Below are positions 17,334 to 27,798 of a stretch of DNA of 64,000 nucleotides, one piece after another. The position numbers were made by a program, and so were the translations under genes. Numbering within the stretch: the first letter of the stretch is position 1; every line of letters begins with the position of its first letter. The stretch is from Nocardioides deserti (GTDB taxonomy: Bacteria; Actinomycetota; Actinomycetes; Propionibacteriales; Nocardioidaceae): the NCBI RefSeq assembly GCF_014266025.1, contig NZ_JACMYC010000001.1:310001-374000 (forward strand). The letters run 5' to 3'. The notes under the pieces were generated by a model. The model was not told where the DNA came from and made no database searches. It worked only from the letters and a program-made list of their open reading frames with translations.

Positions 17334-18335
17334 GTGACCGCGACTGCCAGCCCCACCAGCCCGTCCCACCGCGTCGAGACCGACCTGCTCGTCGTCGGCG
17401 CCGGACCGACCGGCCTGTTCGCCACCTACTACGCCGGCTTCCGCGGGCACCGCGTCGCGGTCGTGGACTCGCTGCCAGAGCTGGGCGGCCAGGTCACCGC
17501 GATGTACCCCGAGAAGCTCATCCTCGACGTCGCCGGGTTCCCCGCCGTCAAGGGCCGCGACCTGGTCGCGGGACTGGTCGAGCAGGCGGCGACCGCGGAC
17601 CCGACGTACCTCCTGGGCCGCACCGCGACCACGCTCGAGCACGGCGACGACGGCGTGGTCGTCACGCTCGACGACGGCACCGAGGTCGCAGCCGCAGCGG
17701 TCCTCGTCACCGCCGGGATCGGCAAGTTCAGCCCCCGGCCGCTGCCGGCGGGCGAGGGCTGGCTGGGTCGGGGGATGGAGTTCTTCGTCCCGAGCTTCGC
17801 GCCGTACGCCGGCAAGGACGTCGTCATCGTCGGCGGCGGCGACAGCGCCTTCGACTGGGCGCTCCACCTCGAGCCGGTGGCCCGCTCGGTGCGGCTGGTG
17901 CACCGCCGCGACGCGTTCCGCGCCCACGAGCGCACCGTCCAGCAGGTCCGCGACTCCTCCGTCGAGATCGTCACCCGCGCCGAGGTGACCGCCCTGAGCG
18001 GCGCCGAGCACCTCGAAGAGGTCGAGGTGACCGTCGACGGCGAGGCCACGACGTACCCCTGCCAGGCGCTCGTCGCCGCGCTCGGCTTCATCGCCGACCT
18101 CGGGCCGCTGCAGCAGTGGGGGATCGACGTGCACAAGCGGCACGTCGTCGTCGACCCGGCGATGCGCACCAACCTGCCGCGCGTCTTCGCGGCTGGCGAC
18201 ATCACGGAGTACTCCGGCAAGGTCCGGCTGATCGCCGTCGGCTTCGGCGAGGCCGCGACCGCCGTCAACAACGCGACCGTGGCGATCGACCCGACCGCCC
18301 ACGTCTTCCCCGGCCATTCCAGTGAAGGGAGCTAG
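17334..18335 (+). CDS. TrxR-like ferredoxin--NAD(P)+ reductase
   Basis: 333 aa from GTG 17334. FAD Rossmann fold GAGPTGLFATYYAGFRGH at about 20-37, LGGQVTAMYPEK, a second nucleotide fold VIVGGGDSAFDWAL (about 163-176) and the C-terminal FAD-contact VFAAGDITEY. The thioredoxin-reductase redox CxxC is absent, which fits the YumC-type FNR class. The adjacent gene is a 3Fe-4S ferredoxin, so it likely passes electrons to it for a P450 or oxygenase of steroid catabolism. First gene after a perfect KstR-like box. Confidence 0.85.
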   Translation: MTATASPTSPSHRVETDLLVVGAGPTGLFATYYAGFRGHRVAVVDSLPELGGQVTAMYPEKLILDVAGFPAVKGRDLVAGLVEQAATADPTYLLGRTATTLEHGDDGVVVTLDDGTEVAAAAVLVTAGIGKFSPRPLPAGEGWLGRGMEFFVPSFAPYAGKDVVIVGGGDSAFDWALHLEPVARSVRLVHRRDAFRAHERTVQQVRDSSVEIVTRAEVTALSGAEHLEEVEVTVDGEATTYPCQALVAALGFIADLGPLQQWGIDVHKRHVVVDPAMRTNLPRVFAAGDITEYSGKVRLIAVGFGEAATAVNNATVAIDPTAHVFPGHSSEGS

Positions 18336-18338
18336 TCC

Positions 18339-18533
18339 ATGAGCAGGATCAAGGTCGACTTCGACCTCTGTGAGTCGAACGCGCTGTGCGAGGCGATGGC
18401 GCCGGAGGTCTTCGAGCTAGACGACGACGACTACCTGCAGGTCAAGGCCGAGGAGACCACGCCCGAGAACGAGGGCGACGTCAAGCGAGCCGTCGCGGCC
18501 TGCCCGCGCGCAGCCATTTCCCTGGAGGACTGA
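18339..18533 (+). CDS. fdxD: FdxD-type 3Fe-4S ferredoxin
   Basis: 64 aa. Three cysteines fit a [3Fe-4S] cluster: CESNALC at 11-17 and ACPRAAI (Cys about 55). Size and sequence style match FdxD next to hsd4A in mycobacterial mce4 loci. Probable role: electron carrier for CYP125/CYP142-type sterol hydroxylases, which are not in this window. It lies 3 bp after the reductase gene and 7 bp before the Hsd4A gene. Confidence 0.88.
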   Translation: MSRIKVDFDLCESNALCEAMAPEVFELDDDDYLQVKAEETTPENEGDVKRAVAACPRAAISLED

Positions 18534-18540
18534 TCCACCG

Positions 18541-19452
18541 ATGAGCACCACCACCGACGACCTCTCCCTCGACGGCCGCGTCGCCGTCGTGACCGGCGCC
18601 GGCGCCGGCCTCGGGCGCGCCGAGGCGCTCGCCCTAACCGCCGCCGGCGCGAAGGTCGTCCTCAACGACCTGCCCGGCGCTGCCGACGAGGCGGTCGAGG
18701 AGATCCGCTCCCGCGGCGGCGAGGCCACCGTGGTCGAGGGCGACGTCTCCGAGCGGTCCACCGCCGACGCGATGGTCGCGGCCGCGGTCGACGGGTTCGG
18801 CTCGCTCGACATCGTCGTCAACAACGCCGGGATGACCCGCGACCGGATGCTGTTCAACATGTCCGACGAGGAGTGGGACGCGGTCATCCGGGTCCACCTG
18901 CGCGGCCACTTCCTGCTCTCCCGCAACGCCGCGGCGTACTGGCGTGGGAAGTCGAAGGAGACCGATGCCCCCGTCTACGCCCGGGTGGTCAACACCGCGA
19001 GCGAGGCGTTCCTCGGCGGGTCGCCGGGGCAGCCGAACTACGCCGCCGCGAAGGCCGGCATCACCGCGCTGACCCTGTCGACCGCCCGCGGCCTCGGGCG
19101 GATCGGCGTGCGCGCGAACGCGATCTGCCCGCGTGCCCGCACCGCGATGACCGCGCAGGTCTTCGGCGAGGACACCTCGGGCCAGCAGATCGACCCGTAC
19201 TCGCCCGACCACGTCGCGCCGCTCGTGGCGTACCTCGCCTCGCCCGCCGCGGACGCCATCACCGGCCAGGTCTTCGTCGTGTACGGCGGGATGGTCGCGC
19301 TCGTGGCCGCGCCGGTCGTCAAGCAGCGCTTCGACGCCTCGGGCTCGGTGTGGGACCTCGAGGACCTCGCCAAGCAGGTCGGCGGCTTCTTCGAGGGCCG
19401 CGACCCGTCGGTCGGCTTCGCCGCCGACTCGATCATGCAGCTGACGGTCTGA
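18541..19452 (+). CDS. hsd4A: Hsd4A-like SDR (17beta-HSD / 3-hydroxyacyl-CoA dehydrogenase)
   Basis: 303 aa. SDR motifs: [13 protein letters not shown] for the cofactor (about 19-31), NNAG, catalytic Ser in VNTASEAF and YAAAK. The C-terminal extension beyond a standard 250-residue SDR, ending in the [15 protein letters not shown] region, matches Hsd4A, for which dual 17beta-hydroxysteroid and 3-hydroxyacyl-CoA dehydrogenase activity is known. In sterol side-chain beta-oxidation it would oxidise 3-hydroxyacyl-CoA intermediates. Order FNR-fdxD-hsd4A supports the call. Confidence 0.85.
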   Translation: MSTTTDDLSLDGRVAVVTGAGAGLGRAEALALTAAGAKVVLNDLPGAADEAVEEIRSRGGEATVVEGDVSERSTADAMVAAAVDGFGSLDIVVNNAGMTRDRMLFNMSDEEWDAVIRVHLRGHFLLSRNAAAYWRGKSKETDAPVYARVVNTASEAFLGGSPGQPNYAAAKAGITALTLSTARGLGRIGVRANAICPRARTAMTAQVFGEDTSGQQIDPYSPDHVAPLVAYLASPAADAITGQVFVVYGGMVALVAAPVVKQRFDASGSVWDLEDLAKQVGGFFEGRDPSVGFAADSIMQLTV

Positions 19453-19465
19453 GAGGGGAACGGTC

Positions 19466-20233
19466 GTGGGACGACTCGCAGGGAAGGTCGCCGTCGTCAC
19501 GGGCGGCGCCATGGGCCAGGGTGCGGCGATCAGCCGGGCCTTCGTCGCCGAGGGCGCGTCGGTGGTCGTCGCCGACATCGCCAAGGACGCCGGGCAGGAG
19601 CTCGCCGACGAGCTGGCGGGGGAGTCGGGCGGGCGGGCGCACTTCGCCCACCACGACGTCAGCGACGCCGCGTCGTGGGCGTCGCTCGTGGATGACACGA
19701 ACACCCGCTTCGGCCCGGTCTCGGTGCTGGCCAACAACGCCGGCCTGCTCCGCTTCGGCGAGATCGGCACCATGCCGCAGGACGAGGTGGAGCTGCTGTT
19801 CCGCGTCAACCAGCTCGGCTGCTTCCTCGGCATGCAGGCCGTCACCGCGACCATGCGCGCCAACGGCGGCGGCTCGATCATCAACGCCTCCTCGGTCGAG
19901 GGCCTGGCCGGCATGGCCGGCTGCACGGCGTACGCCGCCACCAAGTGGGCGATCCGCGGCATGACCAAGTGCGCGGCGATGGAGCTCGGACCGCAGGGGA
20001 TCCGGGTCAACTCGGTGCATCCCGGGATGATCGACACCCCGATGACGCGCGTGCACGGCGGCGACGCCGCGATGGAGTACGGCGCCTCGAAGGTGCCGCT
20101 GCGCCGGGTCGGCCAGCCGGGGGACATCGCGCCGCTCTACGTCTACCTCGCCTCCGACGAGTCGGCGTACGTCAACGGCGCCGAGATCGCCATCGACGGC
20201 GGCGTGACCTCCACGCACGCCTTCGGCGGCTGA
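19466..20233 (+). CDS. SDR oxidoreductase, probable hydroxysteroid dehydrogenase
   Basis: 255 aa from GTG 19466. Classical [18 protein letters not shown], the NNAG element present as ANNAG, catalytic Ser in [13 protein letters not shown], and the HPGMIDTPM loop. Overall it resembles bacterial 3alpha,20beta-hydroxysteroid dehydrogenases of the FabG3 kind; the substrate cannot be read from sequence. It follows hsd4A by 13 bp in the same KstR-controlled operon, consistent with a steroid substrate. Confidence 0.78.
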   Translation: MGRLAGKVAVVTGGAMGQGAAISRAFVAEGASVVVADIAKDAGQELADELAGESGGRAHFAHHDVSDAASWASLVDDTNTRFGPVSVLANNAGLLRFGEIGTMPQDEVELLFRVNQLGCFLGMQAVTATMRANGGGSIINASSVEGLAGMAGCTAYAATKWAIRGMTKCAAMELGPQGIRVNSVHPGMIDTPMTRVHGGDAAMEYGASKVPLRRVGQPGDIAPLYVYLASDESAYVNGAEIAIDGGVTSTHAFGG

Positions 20234-20249
20234 CCACTACGTTCTCGCC

Positions 20250-20747
20250 ATGGCCAACCAGCGGTCCCAGGTCGTCATGTCCGACGACGAGGTGGACACC
20301 TTCCTCACCCAGCAGCGCAGCTCCACGGTCGCCACGGTCGGCCCGAACGGGCAGGTGCACCTCGTGGCGATGTGGTACGCCTGGCTCGACGGCCACATCT
20401 GGCTCGAGACCAAGGCCAAGTCGCAGAAGGTCGTCAACCTCCGCCGCGACCCGCGGATGAGCTTCCTCGTCGAGGCCGGCCACACCTACGACCAGCTCCG
20501 CGGCGTCTCCCTCGAGGGCAACGGGGTCGTGATCGAGGACGAGCAGACCGTCTGGGACGTCTGCGTCAACGTGTTCGAGCGCTACAACGCGCCGTACACC
20601 GAGGAGCTCAAGCCCTTCGTCGAGCTGATGGCCAAGAACCGCGTCGTCGTCCGCCTCGACGTCGACCGCGTCCGCAGCTGGGACCACCGCAAGCTCGGCA
20701 TGGACCCCCTCGACCTCGGCGGCTCCACCGCCGAGTTCCTCGACTGA
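20250..20747 (+). CDS. Pyridoxamine 5'-phosphate oxidase (PPOX)-fold flavoprotein
   Basis: 165 aa split-barrel protein. Family features are the TVATVGPNGQVHLVAMWY strand pair, KAKSQKVVNLRRDPRMSFLV and the late RSWDHRKLG. PPOX-fold proteins bind FMN or F420 and reduce diverse substrates; this one could be F420-linked as is common in actinomycetes, but this is not shown. It follows the SDR gene by 16 bp and is probably the last gene of the FNR operon. A repeat/hairpin region follows directly. Confidence 0.72.
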   Translation: MANQRSQVVMSDDEVDTFLTQQRSSTVATVGPNGQVHLVAMWYAWLDGHIWLETKAKSQKVVNLRRDPRMSFLVEAGHTYDQLRGVSLEGNGVVIEDEQTVWDVCVNVFERYNAPYTEELKPFVELMAKNRVVVRLDVDRVRSWDHRKLGMDPLDLGGSTAEFLD

Positions 20748-20752
20748 CGTCA

Positions 20753-20888
20753 GTTCCATCGGGGGGCCGTCACCTTCGTCGGGGCACCGTGAGGTTCATC
20801 GGGCAGCCGATGGACCTCACGGCCCGCCGATGAAACTTCGTCGGGGGACCGTGAGTTTCGTCGGGCAGCCGATGAACCTCGAAGCCCG
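20753..20888. repeat. 62-bp direct repeat with nested hairpins
   Basis: Two copies of a 62-bp unit start at 20786 and 20848 (second truncated), with a diverged partial copy before them. Each holds a hairpin with GCAG loop: 20789-20820 (14-bp arms, one mismatch) and 20851-20882 (weaker arms). They lie just 3' of the PPOX gene and 5' to the convergent kstR stop, so they may end transcription from both sides; a REP-like mobile repeat is an alternative. Confidence 0.7.
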
Positions 20889-20939
20889 CTCGGCCGACCG
20901 ATCAGCGGCTGAACGCGCCAGCCGCGGTACGGCGCCGGC

Positions 20940-21542
20940 TCAGTCGCGGAGGATGAGGTGGACGGCGCGCTCGATCTGGGCGCCGGTCTCGGCGGCGGTC
21001 ATCCGGCCGGTGACCCAGCCGACGAGGGCGGCGAGCCAGACGTCGCCGATGATCCGGGTGATCGCGACGTCCTCGTCGGTGGGCTCGGACTGGCCGGGGT
21101 GCATGGCGCGGGTGAGCATCGTGCTCAGCAGCATGCCGACCTGGTGGATCTCGGCCTGGACCGAGGCGTCGGCGAACATGAACGCGCGGGTGAGCGCCTC
21201 GGTGAGGTGGGGGCTGCTCTGCAGGCCGCGGGTGGTCCCCTTGAGGACGTTGATGACCCGCTCCGAGGCGGTGTCGCCGGGGATCTCGACGTCGCGGCGG
21301 GTGGCCTCGGCGCGCTCGAACTCGCGGCCGAGCGCGCTGACGAGCAGGTGGATCTTGGAGGGGAAGTAGCGGTAGAGCGTGCCGAGGGCGACGTCGGCCT
21401 GGTCGGCGACGGCGCGCATCTGGACGGCGTCGAAGCCGCCCTTGGAGGCGAGGTCGATCGTGGCGTCGAGGATGCGCTTGCGGCGGTCGCGCTGGGCCGC
21501 GGACCCGAGGTCCTCCACGTTGAGGGAGTTGGTCGCGCTCAT
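20940..21542 (-). CDS. kstR: KstR, TetR-family repressor of sterol catabolism
   Basis: 200 aa. The N-terminal HTH is nearly identical in pattern to mycobacterial KstR: LGSAAQRDRRKRILDAT, then DAVQMRAVADQADVALGTLY, RYFPSKIHLLVSALGREF. The C-terminal ligand domain keeps LTEALTRAFMFADAS and ITRIIGDVWLAALVGW. KstR represses sterol uptake and side-chain genes and is released by 3-oxo-cholestenoyl-CoA-type thioesters in mycobacteria. Six matching boxes occur in this window, one in its own upstream region (21678), so autoregulation is likely. Confidence 0.93.
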   Translation of the reverse strand: MSATNSLNVEDLGSAAQRDRRKRILDATIDLASKGGFDAVQMRAVADQADVALGTLYRYFPSKIHLLVSALGREFERAEATRRDVEIPGDTASERVINVLKGTTRGLQSSPHLTEALTRAFMFADASVQAEIHQVGMLLSTMLTRAMHPGQSEPTDEDVAITRIIGDVWLAALVGWVTGRMTAAETGAQIERAVHLILRD

Positions 21543-21677
21543 CGAAGGTGCCCCTGGGTGCTCGTCGCGGTCATGGCGGCCCAGTGTCCCGCGTCATGTG
21601 ATCCGATGCGGAACCGGGATTGATCCGGACCCGACCGCCGGTATGTGGCACTAGGCTAGCCCCACGTGGTCCATGAT

Positions 21678-21691
21678 AGGAACACGTTCCA
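21678..21691 (+). promoter_or_regulatory. KstR-like operator between kstR and the GT4 gene
   Basis: AGGAACACGTTCCA keeps the AACnnGTT core and the final A but starts with A instead of T; its GGAAC/GTTCC arms are symmetrical. It is 135 bp from the kstR start and 79 bp from the GT4 start, so it could serve either or both. Confidence 0.7.
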
Positions 21692-21715
21692 GTTCGTCCG
21701 GCCCGGCGTGTCAAG

Positions 21716-21736
21716 CATCCGGAGTGTGTCCGGATG
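21716..21736. repeat. Perfect 8-bp inverted repeat, possible second operator
   Basis: CATCCGGA (21716-21723) and TCCGGATG (21729-21736) are separated by GTGTG. It lies 34 bp upstream of the GT4 start codon, downstream of the KstR-like box. Dyad shape fits a regulator site or a leader hairpin; no known family consensus was recognised. Confidence 0.45.
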
Positions 21737-21770
21737 TCGGCAACGGCACAGTCGAGAAAGGTCGTGACGC

Positions 21771-23054
21771 GTGCGGATCGCGATGCTGTCCTACCGGAGC
21801 GCACCCCACACCGGGGGGCAGGGCATCTACCTCCGTCACCTCACGCGGGAGCTGGCCAACCTCGGTCACGAGGTCGAGGTGTTCTCCGGTCAGCCCTACC
21901 CCGAGCTCGACCACCCCGGGGTCAGGCTGACGAAGGTCCCGAGCCTGGACCTCTACCGGCAGCCGGACCCGTTCCGGGTGCCGAAGCTGCGCGAGTTCCG
22001 CGACCGCATCGACGTCGAGGAGTTCCTCACGATGTGCGCGGCCGGCTTCCCCGAGCCGAAGACGTTCAGCTCGCGCGTCGCCCGGGTGCTGCGCGACCGG
22101 GTCGAGGACTTCGACATCGTCCACGACAATCAGGTCCTCGGCTACGGCATGCTCGAGATCGAGAAGATGGGGCTGCCGCTCGTCACGACGCTGCACCACC
22201 CGATCACCTTCGACCGTCGCATCGACATCAGCCAGACCAGGAACCCGTGGCGCAAGTTCACGCTGTGGCGCTGGTACGGCTTCCTGCGGATGCAGGCCAA
22301 GGTCGCCCGCGCCGCCCGCAAGATCCTGACGCCCTCGGAGGCGTCCAAGCGCGACATCGCCAAGGACTTCGGCGTCGACCCTGCGCGGATGCAGGTGATC
22401 CTGCTGGGGGTCGAGGACCTCTTCAAGCCGCCGACCAGGCCGCGCGTGCCGGGCCGGATCCTGGCCATGGCCAGCGCCGACGCCCCGATGAAGGGCATCG
22501 CGACGCTGCTGGAGGCCTTCGCCAAGCTCCGCACCGAGCGCGACGTCGAGCTGGTGCTCATCACCAAGCCCCGGCCGGGCGGCACCACCGAGCGGCTCAT
22601 CGAGAAGCTCTCGATCGGCCACTGCGTGCGGTTCGTCAGCGGCGTGACCGACGAGGAGCTCGTCGACCTGATGGGGTCGGCCGAGGTCGCGTGCGTGCCG
22701 TCGCTGTACGAGGGCTTCTCGCTGCCCACCGCGGAGCTGATGGCCTGCGCCACCCCGCTGGTGGTCTCCCGGGCAGGGGCGATCCCCGAGGTGACCGGCC
22801 CCGACGGCGAGGCCGCCGACCTGGTCACCCCCGGCGACGTGGGGGAGCTGACCCAGGCGCTCGGCGCGCTGCTCGACGACCCCGAGCGTCGCGCCCGGAT
22901 GGGTGCCGCGGGACGCAAGCGCGTCGAGGAGATGTTCAGCTGGCGTGCCGTGGCGGTCAAGGTCGCCGCAGCGTACGAGGAAGTGATCGAGGACCACCGC
23001 CGCGAGCGCGGCGCGCGTCCCGCCGACGAGAGGAACAACCGTGCTCACCGTTGA
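21771..23054 (+). CDS. GT4-family glycosyltransferase
   Basis: 427 aa from GTG 21771. GT-B fold: N-terminal HTGGQGIYLRHLTRELANLGHEV (glycine loop), middle TPSEASKRDIAKDFGVD, and the C-terminal EX7E motif in YEGFSLPTAELMACATPLVV. Acceptor and donor sugar are not readable. It is the first gene of a cluster with a methyltransferase (14-bp overlap) and an alpha/alpha-barrel protein (8-bp overlap), downstream of a KstR-like box and divergent from kstR. The arrangement suggests modification of a glycolipid or cell-wall glycan that is adjusted during sterol growth (inference). Confidence 0.85.
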   Translation: MRIAMLSYRSAPHTGGQGIYLRHLTRELANLGHEVEVFSGQPYPELDHPGVRLTKVPSLDLYRQPDPFRVPKLREFRDRIDVEEFLTMCAAGFPEPKTFSSRVARVLRDRVEDFDIVHDNQVLGYGMLEIEKMGLPLVTTLHHPITFDRRIDISQTRNPWRKFTLWRWYGFLRMQAKVARAARKILTPSEASKRDIAKDFGVDPARMQVILLGVEDLFKPPTRPRVPGRILAMASADAPMKGIATLLEAFAKLRTERDVELVLITKPRPGGTTERLIEKLSIGHCVRFVSGVTDEELVDLMGSAEVACVPSLYEGFSLPTAELMACATPLVVSRAGAIPEVTGPDGEAADLVTPGDVGELTQALGALLDDPERRARMGAAGRKRVEEMFSWRAVAVKVAAAYEEVIEDHRRERGARPADERNNRAHR

Positions 23055-23809
23055 CTTCGACCGCCTCGGGCTGCGCCCGGGTGACCGCGTCCTGGACATG
23101 GGCTGCGGGGCCGGCCGGCACGCGTTCGAGATGTACCGCCGCGGTGGCGACGTCGTCGCCTTCGACATGGACGCCGACGAGCTGTCCAAGGTGCGTGACC
23201 TCTTCACCGCGATGAAGGAGGCCGGCGAGGTGCCCGAGGGCGCCGAGGCCGACGTCAAGGAGGGCGACGCGCTGCAGCTGCCCTTCGCGGACGGCGAGTT
23301 CGACCGGATCGTGGCCGCCGAGGTGCTCGAGCACATCTGGGCCGACGTCGACGCGATCAAGGAGCTCGTCCGGGTGCTGCGCCCGGGCGGCACGCTCGCG
23401 ATTTCGGTGCCGCGCTGGCTGCCGGAGGTCATCAACTGGAAGCTCTCCGACGAGTACCACAACGCCGAGGGCGGCCACATCCGCATCTACACCGACCACG
23501 AGCTCATCGACAAGGTCACCAAAGCGGGCCGGCCCAACGACGGCGAGCCCGGCGACGCGATGGTCTTCGAGGGCAAGGACTACGCCCACGGCCTCCACGC
23601 GCCGTACTGGTGGATCAAGTGCGCGGTCGGCGTCAACAACGACGACCACCCGCTCGCGAAGGCGTACCACAAGCTGCTGGTCTGGGAGATCATGAAGCAG
23701 CCGACCGCGCTCAAGGTCGCGGGCAAGGTGCTCGACCCGCTCATCGGCAAGAGCATGGTGCTGTACTTCCGCAAGCCCGAGACCGCCGACGCGCGTGCTG
23801 CCGGTGCCG

Positions 23810-23817
<8 letters not shown>
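23041..23817 (+). CDS. SAM-dependent methyltransferase
   Basis: 258 aa. Class I fold with the SAM-binding loop RVLDMGCGAGRHAFEM at about 15-30, acidic ribose contact FDMDADEL, post-motif FDRIVAAEVLEHI and GGTLAISVPRWLPE. The C-terminal part (HAPYWWIKCAVG) is an aromatic extension used in substrate capping in related enzymes. It overlaps the GT4 gene and the next gene, so all three are coupled. Likely O-methylates the product of the GT4 (inference). Confidence 0.8.
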
Positions 23818-25546
<1,729 letters not shown>

Positions 25547-25556
25547 CTAGTAGGGT

Positions 25557-25570
25557 TGGAACACGTTCTA
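25557..25570 (+). promoter_or_regulatory. KstR-like operator upstream of fadE34
   Basis: TGGAACACGTTCTA fits TnnAACnnGTTnnA exactly. It lies 41 bp before the fused acyl-CoA dehydrogenase ATG and 19 bp before the divergent methyltransferase start, so it can control both. Confidence 0.85.
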
Positions 25571-25611
25571 GTTCTCGCCTGAGGGCTGGGCAGCCTGGAA
25601 GGACGCCTCCC

Positions 25612-27708
25612 ATGTCGATCGGGATCTCCGACGAGCACGTCGAGCTGGCCGAGAGCCTGCGCAAGTGGGCCGCGAGCCTCGACGGACCGGCCGTGGTCCG
25701 GGCCGCGGAGGGCACGGCGGCCGAGACGTTCGCCGCGACCTGGCAGGCAGTGACCGAGATGGGCGTGGCGTCCATCGGGCTGCCCGAGGCGGCCGGCGGT
25801 GGCGGCGGGTCGGTGCTCGACCAGGCGGTCGCGCTCGAGGCGTGCGCCCGCGAGATGGTGCCCGGTCCGCTGCTCGGGCCGGTCGTCGCGGCGGCGCTGC
25901 TGGGGGAGTCGGAGATCGCCCCGGTGCTCGGCGAGGGTGGGGTCGTGGCCGTGGCGCTCTCGGACCTGGTCTGGGACGTCCCGTCGGCCACCCACGTGCT
26001 GGTCGAGGTCGGCGGGGGCGCGGGCGGCGGCTGGCGGGTGCTGCCGGCCGAGGGCGTCACCGTCGTTCCGGGCACCGGGCTCGACCTCAGCCGGCGCTAC
26101 GGCACGGTGTCGGTCGACGACCCGACCGTCGGTGTCGCCGTGCCGGCCCTGACCCGCGAGCTGCTGCATCGCACGGTCGTGACGTACGCCGCCGCGGAGG
26201 CCGCGGGCCTCGCGCGGTGGTGCCTGGACACCGCGGTCGAGTACGCCAAGGTCCGCGAGCAGTTCGGCCAGAAGATCGGCGCCTTCCAGGCGGTCAAGCA
26301 CCTCTGCGCACAGATGCTCGAGACCGCCGAGGCCGTCACCAGCGCCGCGTGGGACGTCGCGTCCGCGGCGCAGCACGGGATCTCGGGGGAGGCCGACGAC
26401 GAGCAGTGGGCGTTCGCGGCCGACGTCGCCGCCGTCACCTGCTTCGACGGTGCGGTCGAGGTCGCGAAGACCTGCATCCAGGTGCTCGGCGGCATCGGCT
26501 TCACCTTCGAGCACGACGCACACCTCTACCTGCGCCGGGCGGTCGCCCTGCGCAGCCTGGTCGGCAGCACCGACGAGGCCGCCCGGCGGCTTACCGCCCG
26601 CGCGGTCGCCGGCACCCGACGGCGGCTCGAGGTCGACCTCGAGGGGCGCGACGCGGCGGTGCGCGACGAGGTGCGCGCGACGGTCGGGTCGATCGCGGCC
26701 CGGCCCGAGGAGGAGCGGCGGGCCGGCCTGGTGGACACCGGCTACCTGATGCCGCACTGGCCGGCGCCGTACGGCATCGGGGCGGACGCGGTGACGCAGA
26801 TCGTCATCGACACCGAGCTCGCGCGGGCCGGCGTGACCCGACCGGACATCGTCATCGCCGGGTGGGCGCTGCCGACGATCCTCGAGCACGGCACCGACGA
26901 CCAGCGCGAGCGATTCGTGGAGCCGTCGCTGCGCGGCGACCTGGTCTGGTGCCAGCTCTTCTCCGAGCCCGGGTCCGGTTCGGACCTGGCGTCGCTGCGC
27001 ACCCGCGCGGAGAAGGTCGACGGCGGCTGGCGGCTCACCGGCCAGAAGGTGTGGACGTCGATGGCCGAGCGCGCCGACTGGGGCATCTGCCTGGCACGCA
27101 CCGACCCCGGCGCCCCGCAGCACAAGGGGATCTCCTACTTCCTCGTCGACATGCGCTCCGAGGGCATCGACGTGCGGCCGCTGCGCGAGATCACCGGCGA
27201 AGCCCTCTTCAACGAGGTCTTCCTCGACGACGTGTTCGTGCCCGACGACATGATGGTCGCCGGCCCGGGGGACGGGTGGCGGCTGGCCCGCACCACGCTG
27301 GCCAACGAACGGGTCGCGATGGCGAGCAGCCGCCTGTCGAAGAGCACCGAGCGGGCCGTCGAGCTCGCCGCCGGTGGGCTCTCGGTGGCGCAGGAGGTGC
27401 GCGTCGGCCAGGCGGTCGCCCTGTCGACCGTGTGCTCGCTGCTCGGCGTCCGGTCGACCCTGCGATCGCTGGCCGGGCAGGGGCCCGGTCCGGAGTCGAG
27501 CGTCGCTAAGCTGCTCGGCGTCCGCAACCGCCAGGACGGTTCGGAGCTCGTGGTCGCGCTGCACGGCGACCGCGCGCTGACCGACGCCGAGGACGTCCGC
27601 GCCGACGTCTGGGAGATGCTCAACACCCGGTGCCTCTCCATCGCCGGCGGCACCACCCAGGTGCTCCGGAACGTCGCCGGCGAGCGCATCCTCGGGCTGC
27701 CGCGCTGA
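25612..27708 (+). CDS. fadE34: FadE34/ChsE3-like fused acyl-CoA dehydrogenase
   Basis: 698 aa, two ACAD halves in one chain. The N-half (about 1-345) ends with LGGIGFTFEHDAHLYLRRA; the C-half has the FAD/substrate motif FSEPGSGSDLASLRTRAEKV, TGQKVWTSMAERADWG, and ends SIAGGTTQVLRNVAGERILG. This architecture and size match mycobacterial FadE34 (ChsE3), a fused enzyme acting on sterol C5 side-chain CoA thioesters and known to be under KstR. FadE6 has similar architecture, so FadE34 versus FadE6 is not fully settled. A hairpin follows the stop. Confidence 0.82.
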   Translation: MSIGISDEHVELAESLRKWAASLDGPAVVRAAEGTAAETFAATWQAVTEMGVASIGLPEAAGGGGGSVLDQAVALEACAREMVPGPLLGPVVAAALLGESEIAPVLGEGGVVAVALSDLVWDVPSATHVLVEVGGGAGGGWRVLPAEGVTVVPGTGLDLSRRYGTVSVDDPTVGVAVPALTRELLHRTVVTYAAAEAAGLARWCLDTAVEYAKVREQFGQKIGAFQAVKHLCAQMLETAEAVTSAAWDVASAAQHGISGEADDEQWAFAADVAAVTCFDGAVEVAKTCIQVLGGIGFTFEHDAHLYLRRAVALRSLVGSTDEAARRLTARAVAGTRRRLEVDLEGRDAAVRDEVRATVGSIAARPEEERRAGLVDTGYLMPHWPAPYGIGADAVTQIVIDTELARAGVTRPDIVIAGWALPTILEHGTDDQRERFVEPSLRGDLVWCQLFSEPGSGSDLASLRTRAEKVDGGWRLTGQKVWTSMAERADWGICLARTDPGAPQHKGISYFLVDMRSEGIDVRPLREITGEALFNEVFLDDVFVPDDMMVAGPGDGWRLARTTLANERVAMASSRLSKSTERAVELAAGGLSVAQEVRVGQAVALSTVCSLLGVRSTLRSLAGQGPGPESSVAKLLGVRNRQDGSELVVALHGDRALTDAEDVRADVWEMLNTRCLSIAGGTTQVLRNVAGERILGLPR

Positions 27709-27712
27709 GGCG

Positions 27713-27741
27713 GTGACGGCCGTTCCTGCGACGGCCGTCAC
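27713..27741 (+). terminator. Hairpin after fadE34
   Basis: GTGACGGCCGT (27713-27723) and ACGGCCGTCAC (27731-27741) form a perfect 11-bp stem with a 7-nt loop, 5 bp after the fadE34 stop. No T-tract follows, which is usual for actinobacterial terminators. Confidence 0.7.
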
Positions 27742-27798
27742 TGCAGGTCAGGAGGCGTTTTCGGCCGATTCTGCGGCGGGCCCGCGGACCCGTACGAT

